From Kluyveromyces lactis (Eukaryota; Ascomycota; Saccharomycetes; Saccharomycetales; Saccharomycetaceae): DNA of 64,000 nucleotides. The notes under the pieces are model-generated. The model was not told where the DNA came from. It ran no database searches and saw nothing but the letters and a program-made list of their open reading frames with translations. A program made the position numbers and the translations under genes. The stretch spans positions 124,001-188,000 of the forward strand of contig NC_006037.1 in assembly GCF_000002515.2 (NCBI RefSeq). The letters are read 5' to 3'. This document shows, one piece after another, positions 21,161 to 30,858 of this stretch. How positions within the stretch are numbered: the stretch's first letter is position 1; the number at the start of each line of letters is the position of its first letter.

Positions 21161-22029
21161 GGAAAACGAAAATATACAACAAGACAACGTTAACAAAAAA
21201 ACATTAAAAAAATAGTTCAACTATACGCGTGACGAATTGTCGGCTGATTTGGACAATGGCTGCTCATAACGAGTCTGTCTGAGTGTGCATGCACCCGACG
21301 TTCGATGATTATAAACTATTCCCATTATTAAAAACCCCCAAAAAAATGATAAAAATGCTGATAAAAATCCTAAAAAAAAAAAAGAATTAAGACTAACAAC
21401 GTATGGATGTTAGCCTCTTCACTCTTCTTTTCTTTCTTCCTTTCTTTCTTTCATAAACAATGATTGTTTGAAACTTAGAAGTCCTTTTGCCTGACACATT
21501 CCTTTTTTATACCGAAAATGAAGTATGCTGAGAGCAATGGAATTTTATTACTTCTAAACAGCACTTTTTACAGACCTAATTCAGGAAGAACTTTAACTAT
21601 GCCAGGAAAAAACACGCATCAACGGGGGATAATGAACCAAAATCGCAAACAATTAATAATTTGCACTTTGAAATCCTTCTCTGTCTCTCATGTTTTGCCT
21701 GTGCGCGTTTTTTTCTTAGCTCAACTGCGTTTGTTAAAATGCAGTTGACACGAAGGACAAAGGTAATGAAGATCTCTTAATTGAGTTTAAATTAACTTCA
21801 TTTTAAATAACCTTCTCCTTTTGTTATTCTTTTGCAAGATTAATACACTTAACCTCGCAGGATAAATCTGCATTGATAGTTAAAACAGCTATCAATACTG
21901 GAATGAAATAGCGATGGTTAATCGATTGCTTATCTACCATATACAATATAATTAGTAATGTAGTAGTGCAACATTTTATAACACTATACTTTTCTCCCTC
22001 TGCGATCCTAATATGGTTTTTTAGCTTCT
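21161..22029. other. Intergenic: convergent CLG1/SKI8 3' ends
   Basis: 869 bp, long for a convergent spacer. It contains an ACGCGT box near 21225, A runs near 21370, a CTTT-type pyrimidine tract at about 21423-21450 and an inverted repeat ATTGATAG/CTATCAAT with a 9-nt spacer at 21872-21896. A 76-codon open frame at 21518-21748 has no recognisable features. Confidence 0.5.
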
Positions 22030-23235
22030 TCAGATACCGCCTGCCTCTCTATACCACCGTATACTTCTATCAGAGCACACGCAGCAAATACCCTCGTTTG
22101 TACTACCACCCATTCCTGAACGAACACATTTATCGAAAAATGATACGGCAAGCACTGGTGGGACTTCTAAAGAATCTCCGTGTTCGTCTTCTAAAACGAT
22201 ATCTTCTTCGATTTCAATATCAGTGGTGTTTACATTTAAAGTCGACACTCTTTCTCTGGATTTGGTATCCCATATTCTTATCTTCCCATCATATCCAGCA
22301 GATGCAAGGTATTCACCAGTGCTGTTAAAAGAAACTGAGAACACCCATCCATTATGAGCATATGATGCTATAGTAGTTTGGTTTCCATGTGTGGGAACTG
22401 TGAAATTTCCGATTCGCTCACCAAATTCAGTCTCATACAAGGAAACGCAACCGTAAGAGCCACTATCATGAGCAACTGCCAATAATGATCCTGCTGGACT
22501 GAATTTAATGTCTCGTATTGTACTGCTTGATTCTTCAACCCCTTTCAAACCGAACCCTTCAAAGTTGTACACGGGTCTCAGCGTAGATAGTTGAGAAACT
22601 ACCACCGAACCATCAGAAAAACCGGTAGCAATCAATTGAGTTGAGGAAACGTCGACAGCAGTTGCAAATCGTGGTGTCTGGGAATTTATTTTTCCCTGAA
22701 AGTTGAAATGTGGTTCATAAACTAATGAATTGGACAGGGGTTCTCCGGTTTCAGTATCTAACTCTGGTTCTTGAAATATTATAAAATTCCAGACTTTAGT
22801 TGTCCCCTGTACCGTGGTTGCAATAAACTTGTGTGGATTCTTAGGGTTAGTACTGATATACCATTGACAAGCCCAATAGCTGTGTTTTGAGTCATCAGCA
22901 TTTAATAAAGACAGTTTCACCAATTTTCCTTCCTTCAAATCGATTTGGTAGAAATATATCTTTCCATCGAACGAAATTGCAGATAATATAATTACTGTTT
23001 CCCCATTCGATTCTACTGATTCGAATGCTGAAACATGATGGAGGCCCATGGGAGTAACAAATTCCTTTATTACGTGATCCTTCGCCAATTGATCCTCGGT
23101 TAGTTTATTATTCCAAAGTTTTAAATAGCCGTCACCAGAACATGATACGGTGTATGGGTTAGTTATTACCAAACCATATATATCAGTTTCATGCGCTTTA
23201 CCACAATTGGTTGTTGGGATGAAAAGTTTTGACAT
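22030..23235 (-). CDS. SKI8: WD40 protein Ski8 (Ski complex and meiotic recombination)
   Basis: 401 residues from the ATG at 23235, which gives MSKLFIPTTNCGKAHETDIYGL, matching the S. cerevisiae N-terminus (397 residues). The frame is open 49 codons further upstream but has no in-frame ATG there. WD-type repeats can be seen, for example SGDGYLKLWNN near residue 36 and the clear pair GWVFSVSFNSTGEYLASAG then DGKIRIWD near 310-335. Ski8 is the beta-propeller that with Ski3 and Ski2 feeds mRNA to the cytoplasmic exosome; it also binds Spo11 in meiosis. Equivalent to YGL213C. Confidence 0.95.
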   Translation of the reverse strand: MSKLFIPTTNCGKAHETDIYGLVITNPYTVSCSGDGYLKLWNNKLTEDQLAKDHVIKEFVTPMGLHHVSAFESVESNGETVIILSAISFDGKIYFYQIDLKEGKLVKLSLLNADDSKHSYWACQWYISTNPKNPHKFIATTVQGTTKVWNFIIFQEPELDTETGEPLSNSLVYEPHFNFQGKINSQTPRFATAVDVSSTQLIATGFSDGSVVVSQLSTLRPVYNFEGFGLKGVEESSSTIRDIKFSPAGSLLAVAHDSGSYGCVSLYETEFGERIGNFTVPTHGNQTTIASYAHNGWVFSVSFNSTGEYLASAGYDGKIRIWDTKSRERVSTLNVNTTDIEIEEDIVLEDEHGDSLEVPPVLAVSFFDKCVRSGMGGSTNEGICCVCSDRSIRWYREAGGI

Positions 23236-23875
23236 AACAATGCTGCGAGAAGAAGTATTCTGAATGATCGAAGAACAGTTGGCTGGAAGAACTAGGAGAA
23301 TTTTTCGACACCGATGGATCTTCAGAAAGTAAAGAATGTAGAGTTCTGAGGCTAGCTCTTTTAGTATAGCTGAATGTTTCAACTGAACTTGTAACTCAAT
23401 TGCAAGCTAGCTAGTCTGTATTTTCCATAAATTATTCAAACCACTTTAAAGATCTTAGAATGCAAATAACTAAGAAGGTATTTTACTGTGCCATATTATG
23501 TATTATTCGTATAGTATGACATCAACACATTTAATAAGGGCTTAAGTACTCTTTGAATGATTGTAAGTATCCTGAGCGATGCGATGTTTATAGGAAACAA
23601 CTGTTATTTTGGCAAATTTTTTGCTGTGTGAATTAGAAGCTAGTCATAAGTGTACTTCGTTTTCGATTGAACAATCACTATAAGGAATCATTTTCAATCT
23701 GATAGATGAATATTAAATATCACCTACCAATCGACGAATTTAAGTAATATTAACAGAGGATTTTATTGGCAGAATCAAGGCAAAATACGTGGCATTACCA
23801 TTTATCTGCTTTATATGGTACGTCACGATACAATAAATTTGCAGTTTCACCAGCACATTACTTATTAGTACCATC
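23236..23875. other. Intergenic: divergent SKI8/VAM7 promoter
   Basis: 640 bp AT-rich. No motif stands out. The open frame that continues upstream from SKI8 to 23382 lacks an ATG and is not coding in my view. Confidence 0.5.
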
Positions 23876-24916
23876 ATGGACCGAGGAATGAGATGTGAAG
23901 TCAGTATCAATGATGTCACTATTGTGGAAAAGCGGTATGCTCTATATCACATAATTGTCAATGTAATACGATCAAAAGAAGATTATAGCGAGTACAAATC
24001 TGAAAGACGATTTAAGGACTTTTTGCAACTCAAAAAGCAACTGGAATACGAATGTAGCGGAGAACTACCATACGAACTTCCTGGTAGAAGGTTACTGTGG
24101 AGCAGAACAGCAAACTCATGCGATCCCGATGTGGTTGAAGAGAGAAGGGTAAAGCTCAGGCAATTTCTATCGGATTTACTAAACGATTCTTTTGAGACAA
24201 AATGGAGAAATTCTAGCCTAGTTGCTCAGTTCTTAAATTTACCAGAAGGTTGGTATATAAAATCATCTACAAAATCAGGAAACAGTTTCACGAAGGAGAC
24301 CATCAAAGACGGTACAAATCCTGATGATGCGCTAGATCCATCTAAATGGCTTGTCGTATTGAGAGAATCCAAGAGCGAGTTCTATAACGGTGCTCATGAT
24401 ACACGCACGGTCATGAAGCAGCGTCTTGTGCTTGACAACTTAGAGCAAGGATTAAAAGTTATAGAGAAGGAAGAACTGGTCAGCAAAATGGAATGCGAAC
24501 GAAGAAAGCAATTGTTGGCTACATTCAAAAATGATTTAAATGAAACCATTCAGCCAGCGTCTTGGAATAAACATAATAATGACAGGGAAGAGCTACTCTA
24601 CAAGGACTATCAGAACAAGTTCGAGGAACCAAAGATCGGAAAAGGTAGAAAACTAGGTGAGACAAGTGAGACAAGTGATTTGAATAACCAACAAATTTTG
24701 CAGTTACACAAAGATACGATAAATGATCAAGACGAACAGTTGCATAAATTACATGAAATTGTCCAGCAACAAAAGAATATTTCTCTGGTTCTAAATCAGG
24801 AGCTGGAGGCACAAAATGAACTTCTTGATATGTTTCAAGATGAGACCCAAGCCAGTGCTAATAAATTGCGCACAGCAAATCGTAACGCAGTTAAATTCAA
24901 TCAGGGACAAAGGTAA
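23876..24916 (+). CDS. VAM7: Vacuolar Qc-SNARE Vam7 with PX domain
   Basis: 346 residues. A PX domain fills about residues 5-125 (RRFKDFLQLKKQLE, then ELPGRRLLW and LRQFLSDLL), which binds PI3P on vacuole and endosome membranes. A linker follows. The C-terminal 65 residues are a Qc SNARE helix; LHEIVQQQKNI and ELEAQNELLDMF line up with the yeast SNARE motif. There is no transmembrane segment, as in S. cerevisiae Vam7 (316 residues), so the protein is recruited by lipid and HOPS. The linker has a small 9-bp tandem duplication (GAGACAAGT, near 24659-24676). Equivalent to YGL212W. This is the last gene of the left synteny block. Confidence 0.95.
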   Translation: MDRGMRCEVSINDVTIVEKRYALYHIIVNVIRSKEDYSEYKSERRFKDFLQLKKQLEYECSGELPYELPGRRLLWSRTANSCDPDVVEERRVKLRQFLSDLLNDSFETKWRNSSLVAQFLNLPEGWYIKSSTKSGNSFTKETIKDGTNPDDALDPSKWLVVLRESKSEFYNGAHDTRTVMKQRLVLDNLEQGLKVIEKEELVSKMECERRKQLLATFKNDLNETIQPASWNKHNNDREELLYKDYQNKFEEPKIGKGRKLGETSETSDLNNQQILQLHKDTINDQDEQLHKLHEIVQQQKNISLVLNQELEAQNELLDMFQDETQASANKLRTANRNAVKFNQGQR

Positions 24917-25586
24917 TTCATTTGGAATGTGTACGTAAATATTTTCTTTCATTTCCTAATGAAAGAACACAATTGCATCAAACCAAAGCATTGTAACCTT
25001 GTGTGAGGCTTGCGTCCGCACAGTATTTTTAATATTAAATGGAATATGCTGATCACTGCAAAGAAGACATTTCGTTTGTTTTTATCAAATTAGTGTCAAA
25101 ACACAACTTTGATATTTAAATATATCGAATGAAAGTATAATATCAAATATTAATGTTGAAATGTGTAGTATATTAACAAGTAAATAGTATTACTAAAGTA
25201 AGGTACAGATAAGTAAATTTGCTAGATCCTTGTGTTTAAGTCCGTCATATAGTGAATAGTAATCAATAGTATTCATGTGTTTGTTAACAAGGATAGCAAG
25301 AGATGAGATTCTGCGTCAATATTATTTCGGGAACCCTCTCAAACTTTAGTTCATCAATATCTAGGCATCTCGGAGGAACAAAAGGTTTAAGAAAGGGATT
25401 TTATTAATAAATAGATAGTGACAACAATAACGACAGTAGTAAAGGCAACGTTGCAACGGTATGAGTACAGTTGGATGACAGTTTTATCAGATTAGCAAAG
25501 CAAAGTCAAAAAAGAGAAAAAAACTGTCAACAACATACAAAATGGAGGTTGTAGCTAAATTCGCAGAGTAGTTGAAGAAGGTTGAT
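24917..25586. other. Intergenic: convergent VAM7/GIT1 3' ends
   Basis: 670 bp, strongly AT-rich, at the junction of two synteny blocks. I looked for a tRNA or LTR relic, as often found at such junctions, and saw none. Confidence 0.5.
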
Positions 25587-27293
25587 CTAATTCTTATCAA
25601 TAGAATCTGACTTTAAAATTTCCTGTGAGTATTCAACTTCGACAGTGTTGTCACTTTCAGTACCCAATGTCGACATATCGTAACCACTTTGAGCCAAGTA
25701 TTCGGCGAATTTGCGGTCCTCATCCACAATAGCATTGGGGTCAAGCTCAGGTAAGAAGAATAGGGCCAAAAAACATGAAACGAGACATAAAGCGGTAGCA
25801 ACCCAGAATGGAGCACGCATACCGTTAGTGGTATCGGAACCACCTGCATTCTTGATGATTTGTGGGAAAGCATAAGTACCCACAAAGGCACCAACTTTAG
25901 CGAAAGCTGCCGAGATGGAATAAAGAGTACCTCTTACTGGTGTAGCATAACTCTTGGAAGCGATCAAACCGATGTTGTCACCAACTGAGAATTCACCCAA
26001 AGAGGTGAAGATACCGAAGACAACGGTAAATGCAGCGATATTTTTCTCCAAAGATTTGAAACCACATGTCATACCGATACCAAACATAGCTTGTACGAAC
26101 AAACCCAAGGATAAGGTCAAACGAGGACCAATATAATCTGCAAAGATCGCACCAGCGAAGGAACCTGGTAAGTAAAATGCGTTGAATAAAACGTTCCAAG
26201 CGAAGGATTCCTTCAAACCAACTTGTTCGTCAGAGTCATTTGTTAAAAGGTTCTTAATGATCAAAGAAGAGTAAATACCGAATGCATATGAGGAAAAGTT
26301 GTAAAGGAACCAAATGATGGAGATGATAATGGTACGGAACCAATAAAATTTGAAGATCAACCCGTAAGGCATCATCTTGTTAAATTTGGTGGAAGTGAAA
26401 CTCTTGTTTTCCTTGAATTTTAATCTCATCAAGAACAATGAGAATGGTGGAATCGCACCCAGTCCCATGGTTAATCTCCAAACCCATTGTAATCTGTGTT
26501 CACCAAAGATACAAATAAGAACCAATGGCACAACGGCTGCGATAACGAAACCCCAATCAATCATGAAGTTTGTGAACCAAACAAACCAACGGTTCCTCCT
26601 CTTTGCGGGCAATAAAGCTGAAGCTTCTGCAGCAGCAGTAGACCCAGCAGGATATTCAGATCCGATACCGACACCTAAAAAGAATCTATAAGCAGTGATA
26701 GCTGCAAATATACCACCAGCTTGAGTCGTTGTGGTGCCGACACCCCAGGCACCAGCAGCAAGGATGGAAAACACAATCAAGATGATGTTACCCATCAACA
26801 TTGCCAATCTACGAGAATAGTAGTCAGCAATGTAACCGAAGGACAATTGTCCTAAAACGATACCAACAAAAGCAATAGATGAAACGTTTTGAATGGCATT
26901 CGAATTCGAGTACTGATCACCATAAATCTGCGCTAAACATGTGGAAACGGTACCAATGGAAGCGTTGATATAACCATCACTGAATAAACCGGACCCCGTA
27001 GTGAAGATAGGCCAGTAAATGTGCAAATTTGATCTGAACGAGGTCTTTGAACCACTCTTCTTGCCAGAATCATCAGCTTTTGCCACTAAACTTTCACCGG
27101 TGCTATCGAACTCGTTGACTCCAACGACACCATCGTTCTCACTTATCTCTTCCGATTCCTCTGTGACATCATACGTTTTGTTCCACGTGATCTCTTTGTT
27201 AATTTGTGATACCAAATGATGTGCATATCCTGAAAAGGACTTAGGCAAATCCCTAGTACCTGGATGTTCAAGATGATTCCTATCGTAAGTCAT
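25587..27293 (-). CDS. GIT1: Major facilitator permease, Git1-type glycerophosphodiester transporter
   Basis: 568 residues from the ATG at 27293; the two codons upstream begin with GTG and are ignored. Member of the phosphate:H+ symporter branch of the MFS, with about 12 helices after a 95-residue hydrophilic N-terminus. The signatures GYIADYYSRRLAML (loop 2-3) and GVGIGSEYPAGSTAAAEAS (helix 4) are visible. The NFSSYAFGIYSSLI region is typical of Git1 proteins, which import glycerophosphoinositol and related compounds. In S. cerevisiae GIT1 is subtelomeric (YCR098C); here it stands between VAM7 and ERG6. Codon bias is high. No CACGTG lies within 1 kb upstream, though two CACGTT half-type sites occur near 28158 and 28191. 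Exact substrate cannot be told from sequence. Confidence 0.82.
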   Translation of the reverse strand: MTYDRNHLEHPGTRDLPKSFSGYAHHLVSQINKEITWNKTYDVTEESEEISENDGVVGVNEFDSTGESLVAKADDSGKKSGSKTSFRSNLHIYWPIFTTGSGLFSDGYINASIGTVSTCLAQIYGDQYSNSNAIQNVSSIAFVGIVLGQLSFGYIADYYSRRLAMLMGNIILIVFSILAAGAWGVGTTTTQAGGIFAAITAYRFFLGVGIGSEYPAGSTAAAEASALLPAKRRNRWFVWFTNFMIDWGFVIAAVVPLVLICIFGEHRLQWVWRLTMGLGAIPPFSLFLMRLKFKENKSFTSTKFNKMMPYGLIFKFYWFRTIIISIIWFLYNFSSYAFGIYSSLIIKNLLTNDSDEQVGLKESFAWNVLFNAFYLPGSFAGAIFADYIGPRLTLSLGLFVQAMFGIGMTCGFKSLEKNIAAFTVVFGIFTSLGEFSVGDNIGLIASKSYATPVRGTLYSISAAFAKVGAFVGTYAFPQIIKNAGGSDTTNGMRAPFWVATALCLVSCFLALFFLPELDPNAIVDEDRKFAEYLAQSGYDMSTLGTESDNTVEVEYSQEILKSDSIDKN

Positions 27294-28382
27294 AGTCACA
27301 GGATTGAAAGCTGGCTTGCTAATACACTAACTACCCAATAAGAACTACGTATACAGAATAATGCAAGTAAAAAATACACACCAACTCAGTATTAAACTCC
27401 AAATCCTAAAGTAGCCTCATTATATATGTTCATATACACGCATAAAATGTGTATACGTCTTCACAGCTTTTTTCAAAGCATCCCCCCTGCAAAATTCCAA
27501 AGTGGAACAAGTCTCTTAATTTGCAACCTAGAAAGTGAAAAGGCACTACGGCTCGAACCGAAAGCACAATACTGCAACCTGTCATTGCAACCCTCAAGTT
27601 AAAAAAAACAGTTCGATAACACAACCTGAGAAATGCCGGTAGCTCTTTCTTGTATGCGGCGACGGTGACATCTTCTTTCACTTATTTTTTTAGGTTCGAA
27701 TTTGTCTTTTTTTCCTGGGATTTCCTTGTGAGATTGTAACTTTCATATGGCACGGGCAATTTCTTCTATTACCATAATAAAATTTTCTATATTTTCATTA
27801 CAGAATGCGTAATGATATGCCCGATGATGTCCACGAGGAAGAAATTGATGGAAAAATTAGCATTAGCTCGTGCTAATGCTAATTTACAGTTTATAGTTTA
27901 TTAAGGTTTGCAGTGGTATTTTGCGTTGGCTTAGGAAGTCCAGAGACGCAGGCAAGATAGGGACCGAACAGTGGGCAAGCAGAAGCAAAATGTGTCTTTG
28001 GGCCTTAGTTCCAACCCCACTGTCATTATTTTTTTTTTTTTTGATTGCTTTGTCTGCGTCTTTCTGTGCCGAATGGAGAACATCTTCTTTATTTATTTGA
28101 CGTTTTAAGGATATATAAGATATAAATGAATAAATATACATTTTCATATATAGATAAGCACGTTTTTCAAAAAATTAGGTACGACGTGAGAACGTGCATC
28201 GGTACGTGCATTTAACTTATGGAAATCCAATCTTGCCTTACCCCAGGCAAGGCAACTGTAGTTTTGAATATGACTGCGGTTTATGGAATACTATACGAAT
28301 TTTGGTTATGAAGTAGTTATTTAAATTTCATAAAGTGGAAGGAAAGGTAGTAAGTAGTAGAGGTGCGAGGATTCTATCCCGT
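27294..28382. other. Intergenic: GIT1 promoter and ERG6 3' end
   Basis: 1,089 bp between two minus-strand genes. It contains the strong inverted repeat at 27854-27885, a T run near 28027-28041 and a cluster of ACGTG/CACGT cores at 28158-28208. A GGCTCGAACC element at about 27550 resembles a tRNA B-box but has no tRNA around it. Confidence 0.5.
27854..27885. repeat. Perfect 14-bp inverted repeat with 4-nt loop
   Basis: AAATTAGCATTAGC, loop TCGT, GCTAATGCTAATTT. All 14 arm positions pair. It lies about 560 bp upstream of the GIT1 start and about 500 bp past the ERG6 stop. Each arm also contains the repeated element TTAGC. Confidence 0.9.
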
Positions 28383-29498
28383 CTATTTTTGTTCTGGCTT
28401 TTTGGCCACGAACAACATCATTGGGGTGAAAAGTTTCTTCTCACCACCGGCTACTAAACCAACAGCAGCTTCTTCCAATGCGTTAGTCACTGATACGGAA
28501 CCCTTTGGAGCCAAACCCAACTTTTCGAAGACAGTAACCATGGATGTGGTGAAGGCACGGCCGAGACGAGAGGTTCTGAAGAAAGTGGCCAAATCTGCTA
28601 CGGAATTGACGTATTTCCATTCACCGGTCAAGGGAGCGTACCATGGTATCTCGTCATCGTTGTCAGCTAAATCATTCTCTTCCAAGATTTCGAAACCGAC
28701 TTTAGATAGGGCGTCACGTGCTGCATCGACAGAATACATCTTTGGGATACCGTCACCCAATTCGATTTCATAAGCGATTTTACGGTGTTCTGGATTAGTT
28801 TCGTCGTACTTATCAGTCATGACCCATTCGTAAACGGCAAAAGTACCGCCAGGCTTCAAGACTTTGTAGATTTCACCATAGACACCTTCGAAAGTTGGTG
28901 CGTGACATGTGGCTTCGATGGCATAGACGCTATCGAAAGTGTTTTCGTCGAATTCCATCTTCATGAAATCACCTTTAACAAAAGATAGTTTAGAGTCCAA
29001 ATGATCACGCTTGGCGTAATAGTTTGCCTTTTGGATTTGGTAATCGTTGTTATTCAACCCGATGATGTTACAACCAGTGAAACGGGAAATGGTACGTGCT
29101 GGTCCACCAACACCACATCCAACGTCAAGTATCAAATCATTTTCCTTAATACCGGCTTTGTAAGCCAAGTAATGTTCGTGCCTGGCAACACTGGCCGAGA
29201 AAGATTCACCTTTGAAGAAACGCGAGAAATGGAAACTGGAACCCCAACCGTACTCGTAAAAATCGGTCACGACGTTGTAATAAGAGTGCGTGGACTCGTT
29301 ATAGTCCTCTAGACGTCTACGTTCAGCATCAGCGTCTGTCTTACCATCCCAATGCTTCAAATACTTGGCCACAGCCTCCGTTTGAGCAGATTTGTTCTTG
29401 GAAACCAACGCAGAGAACCCACTCTTGGTCACGTTATTACCGTGCAATTCTTTAGTAAATTCAGCTTGACGCTTTCTCAATTCATTACTTTCAGACAT
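28383..29498 (-). CDS. ERG6: Sterol 24-C-methyltransferase Erg6
   Basis: 371 residues. It methylates zymosterol at C-24 with S-adenosylmethionine in ergosterol synthesis, at the ER and lipid droplets. SAM motif [11 protein letters not shown] is at residues 124-133, the sterol-binding motif YEYGWG at 81-86, and further conserved blocks [14 protein letters not shown] and YEWVMTD follow. Length is close to the S. cerevisiae enzyme (383). Codon bias is very high. The start is the ATG at 29498. Neighbour order ERG6 (minus) then YAP1 (plus) then GIS4 (minus) equals YML008C-YML007W-YML006C. The promoter has a TATACGC element (minus strand GCGTATA, near 29651), one base from the sterol regulatory core TCGTATA. 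Confidence 0.98.
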   Translation of the reverse strand: MSESNELRKRQAEFTKELHGNNVTKSGFSALVSKNKSAQTEAVAKYLKHWDGKTDADAERRRLEDYNESTHSYYNVVTDFYEYGWGSSFHFSRFFKGESFSASVARHEHYLAYKAGIKENDLILDVGCGVGGPARTISRFTGCNIIGLNNNDYQIQKANYYAKRDHLDSKLSFVKGDFMKMEFDENTFDSVYAIEATCHAPTFEGVYGEIYKVLKPGGTFAVYEWVMTDKYDETNPEHRKIAYEIELGDGIPKMYSVDAARDALSKVGFEILEENDLADNDDEIPWYAPLTGEWKYVNSVADLATFFRTSRLGRAFTTSMVTVFEKLGLAPKGSVSVTNALEEAAVGLVAGGEKKLFTPMMLFVAKKPEQK

Positions 29499-29675
29499 GA
29501 TGTACCAGTAATCCCACTTGTTGTTGCAGCTAATGCGAAATTATTTATTACAAAGAAGCACGAATTAAACTGAATTGATGAAGAGGTGAATAGTAGAACA
29601 TTTTGTGAAGAAGTAAAGTCAACGTCCCATATATAGCCTGTACAGAGAAATATACGCGAACTGAACAAAATTTGA

Positions 29676-29706
29676 TACTCGAAGAATTTCAGTACTTCGA
29701 GTACTG
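29676..29706. repeat. Nested inverted repeats in the ERG6 promoter
   Basis: TACTCGAAG (29676-29684) pairs with CTTCGAGTA (29695-29703). The overlapping CAGTACT (29690-29696) pairs with AGTACTG (29700-29706) around TCG. The two pairings exclude each other. About 180-210 bp upstream of the ERG6 ATG. Confidence 0.8.
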
Positions 29707-29810
29707 TGTTTTTCGTTTTTTTGGCATCTTTTCCGCTATCTTCTCGTTCCCTGTCGTTTAATACATTGGTGTTACCCGGATAATACTTAACGAAGAAAAA
29801 GAAAAAGAAT

Positions 29811-29858
29811 ACAGAAAGAAGTTGATCACGTGCATGCACGTGATCAACTTCTTTCTGT
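29811..29858. repeat. Perfect 48-bp palindrome with two CACGTG boxes
   Basis: A 24-bp arm, ACAGAAAGAAGTTGATCACG followed by TGCA, is directly joined to its exact reverse complement with no spacer. CACGTG occurs at 29827-29832 and 29837-29842, with GCATGC at the centre. 313 bp upstream of ERG6 and 1,000 bp upstream of YAP1. The E-boxes suggest Cbf1 or another bHLH factor; binding is inferred. Confidence 0.95.
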
Positions 29859-30344
29859 GTTGCCCTCTTCCCCTAATTTACCCGACCGGATTTCAGTATT
29901 CGGATAAACTCACACATTTTCTCCGTTATTGCTATACTTTAGTATCTGTAGTGCAATATTACCCGGTGACCTGCTTATTACATACACAAAGTAGTATCGC
30001 AACCATAGGAGGAAACGGGAAAGCAAGTTCGGGTGCACCCCTCAGTTTACCCCTCGCCAGCCACCCCTTGCGCTTCATATTATCAAGCCCTTGGCATTCT
30101 CTCCCTCCTCACTCTACTCGGTAATTGCTAACCATCCTACTCGTGCCGGCCGATCATTGCAAACTACATGCCTTTCTGAAAAGTTTAGCCGTACAAACTC
30201 ATCGGTATTTGCTAAAAAAAACAAAAACGACGACATTAACCTTGTCTTGCCAGTTAAAATGATTCATAAACTAGTTGCTACGCGCTACTCTCTACAATTT
30301 AACCCTTTTCACCTCATTTAAAATAGTAGTCCTCCGCCTCTCTG

Positions 30345-30368
30345 ATGCTTCTTCCTTTTCTCTCTTAA
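30345..30368 (+). promoter_or_regulatory. Possible upstream ORF in the YAP1 leader
   Basis: ATG followed by six codons and TAA (MLLPFLS). S. cerevisiae YAP1 has a short upstream ORF in its leader. This one is 490 nt before the YAP1 ATG and matters only if the transcript starts that far upstream, which I cannot tell. Confidence 0.25.
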
Positions 30369-30858
30369 AGGGTCGCTTCGTGTTACTTTTTTTTCTCTGT
30401 TATCTCCTTTCTAATCCCGCTTCTTTTGAACGTATATTATATTATTAATACGTTTGGGTTCTTTTTTTTAGAATAAGAGATATTTTATATTATTTTCATT
30501 TAGAAAGTTTAAACTTGCTTTATTTTACAGGGGAACAAAGGTTTAAATCAAACAAACTTCAAGCTACACAGTCTTCAGGCTCAAATCCCATACTTGGTTG
30601 AGGATCTTTGTCAACTAAGGTCAATTCAGGTTCAGAATCACATTAGAAACTAGAGTGTGTCTACATAATCTCTTTGATTAGCGAAGCACGAGTTCTGTTT
30701 TTTTTCCATCCTTCTCTGTGTGTTTTTGCCACCCTTTGTCATCACATCTCTGCTCATAGAAAGAAAGCGAGAGAGTAAACTAATCGAGTTCGACTAAGTG
30801 TTGTTGAATTGAGTACATATTCTATTCTACCCTATCATATCATATTCGCACAAAAAAG

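Larger units (their letters stand above)
29499..30858. other. Intergenic: divergent ERG6/YAP1 promoter
   Basis: 1,360 bp. It holds the inverted repeats at 29676-29706, the 48-bp palindrome at 29811-29858 and a 7-codon open frame at 30345-30368 that may be a YAP1 upstream ORF. From 30369 to the YAP1 ATG I find no other ATG, so the leader seems cleared of starts. Longer open frames here (29822-30124) begin without ATG and look spurious. Confidence 0.6.

Noticed and set aside
21518-21748. 76-codon frame with good ATG context 3' of CLG1
   Set aside because: No recognisable motif, and the spacer is long enough for such a frame by chance. It could be reconsidered if conserved.
23236-23382. N-terminal extension of SKI8
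   Set aside because: Open frame without ATG; the ATG at 23235 gives the conserved N-terminus.
24917-25586. Solo LTR or transposon relic at the synteny junction
   Set aside because: No TG...CA terminal repeats, target duplication or element coding sequence seen here or at 34803-35688.
27545-27565. GGCTCGAACC, resembling a reversed tRNA B-box, at a synteny junction
   Set aside because: No cloverleaf can be drawn around it.
29811-29858. Centromere (CDE I-like TCACGTG)
   Set aside because: No 160-bp AT-only CDE II and no CDE III with TTCCGAA follows, here or at any other E-box in the window.
29822-30321. Two overlapping frames between ERG6 and YAP1
   Set aside because: The first starts with TTG inside the palindrome; the second is short and unlike any protein.
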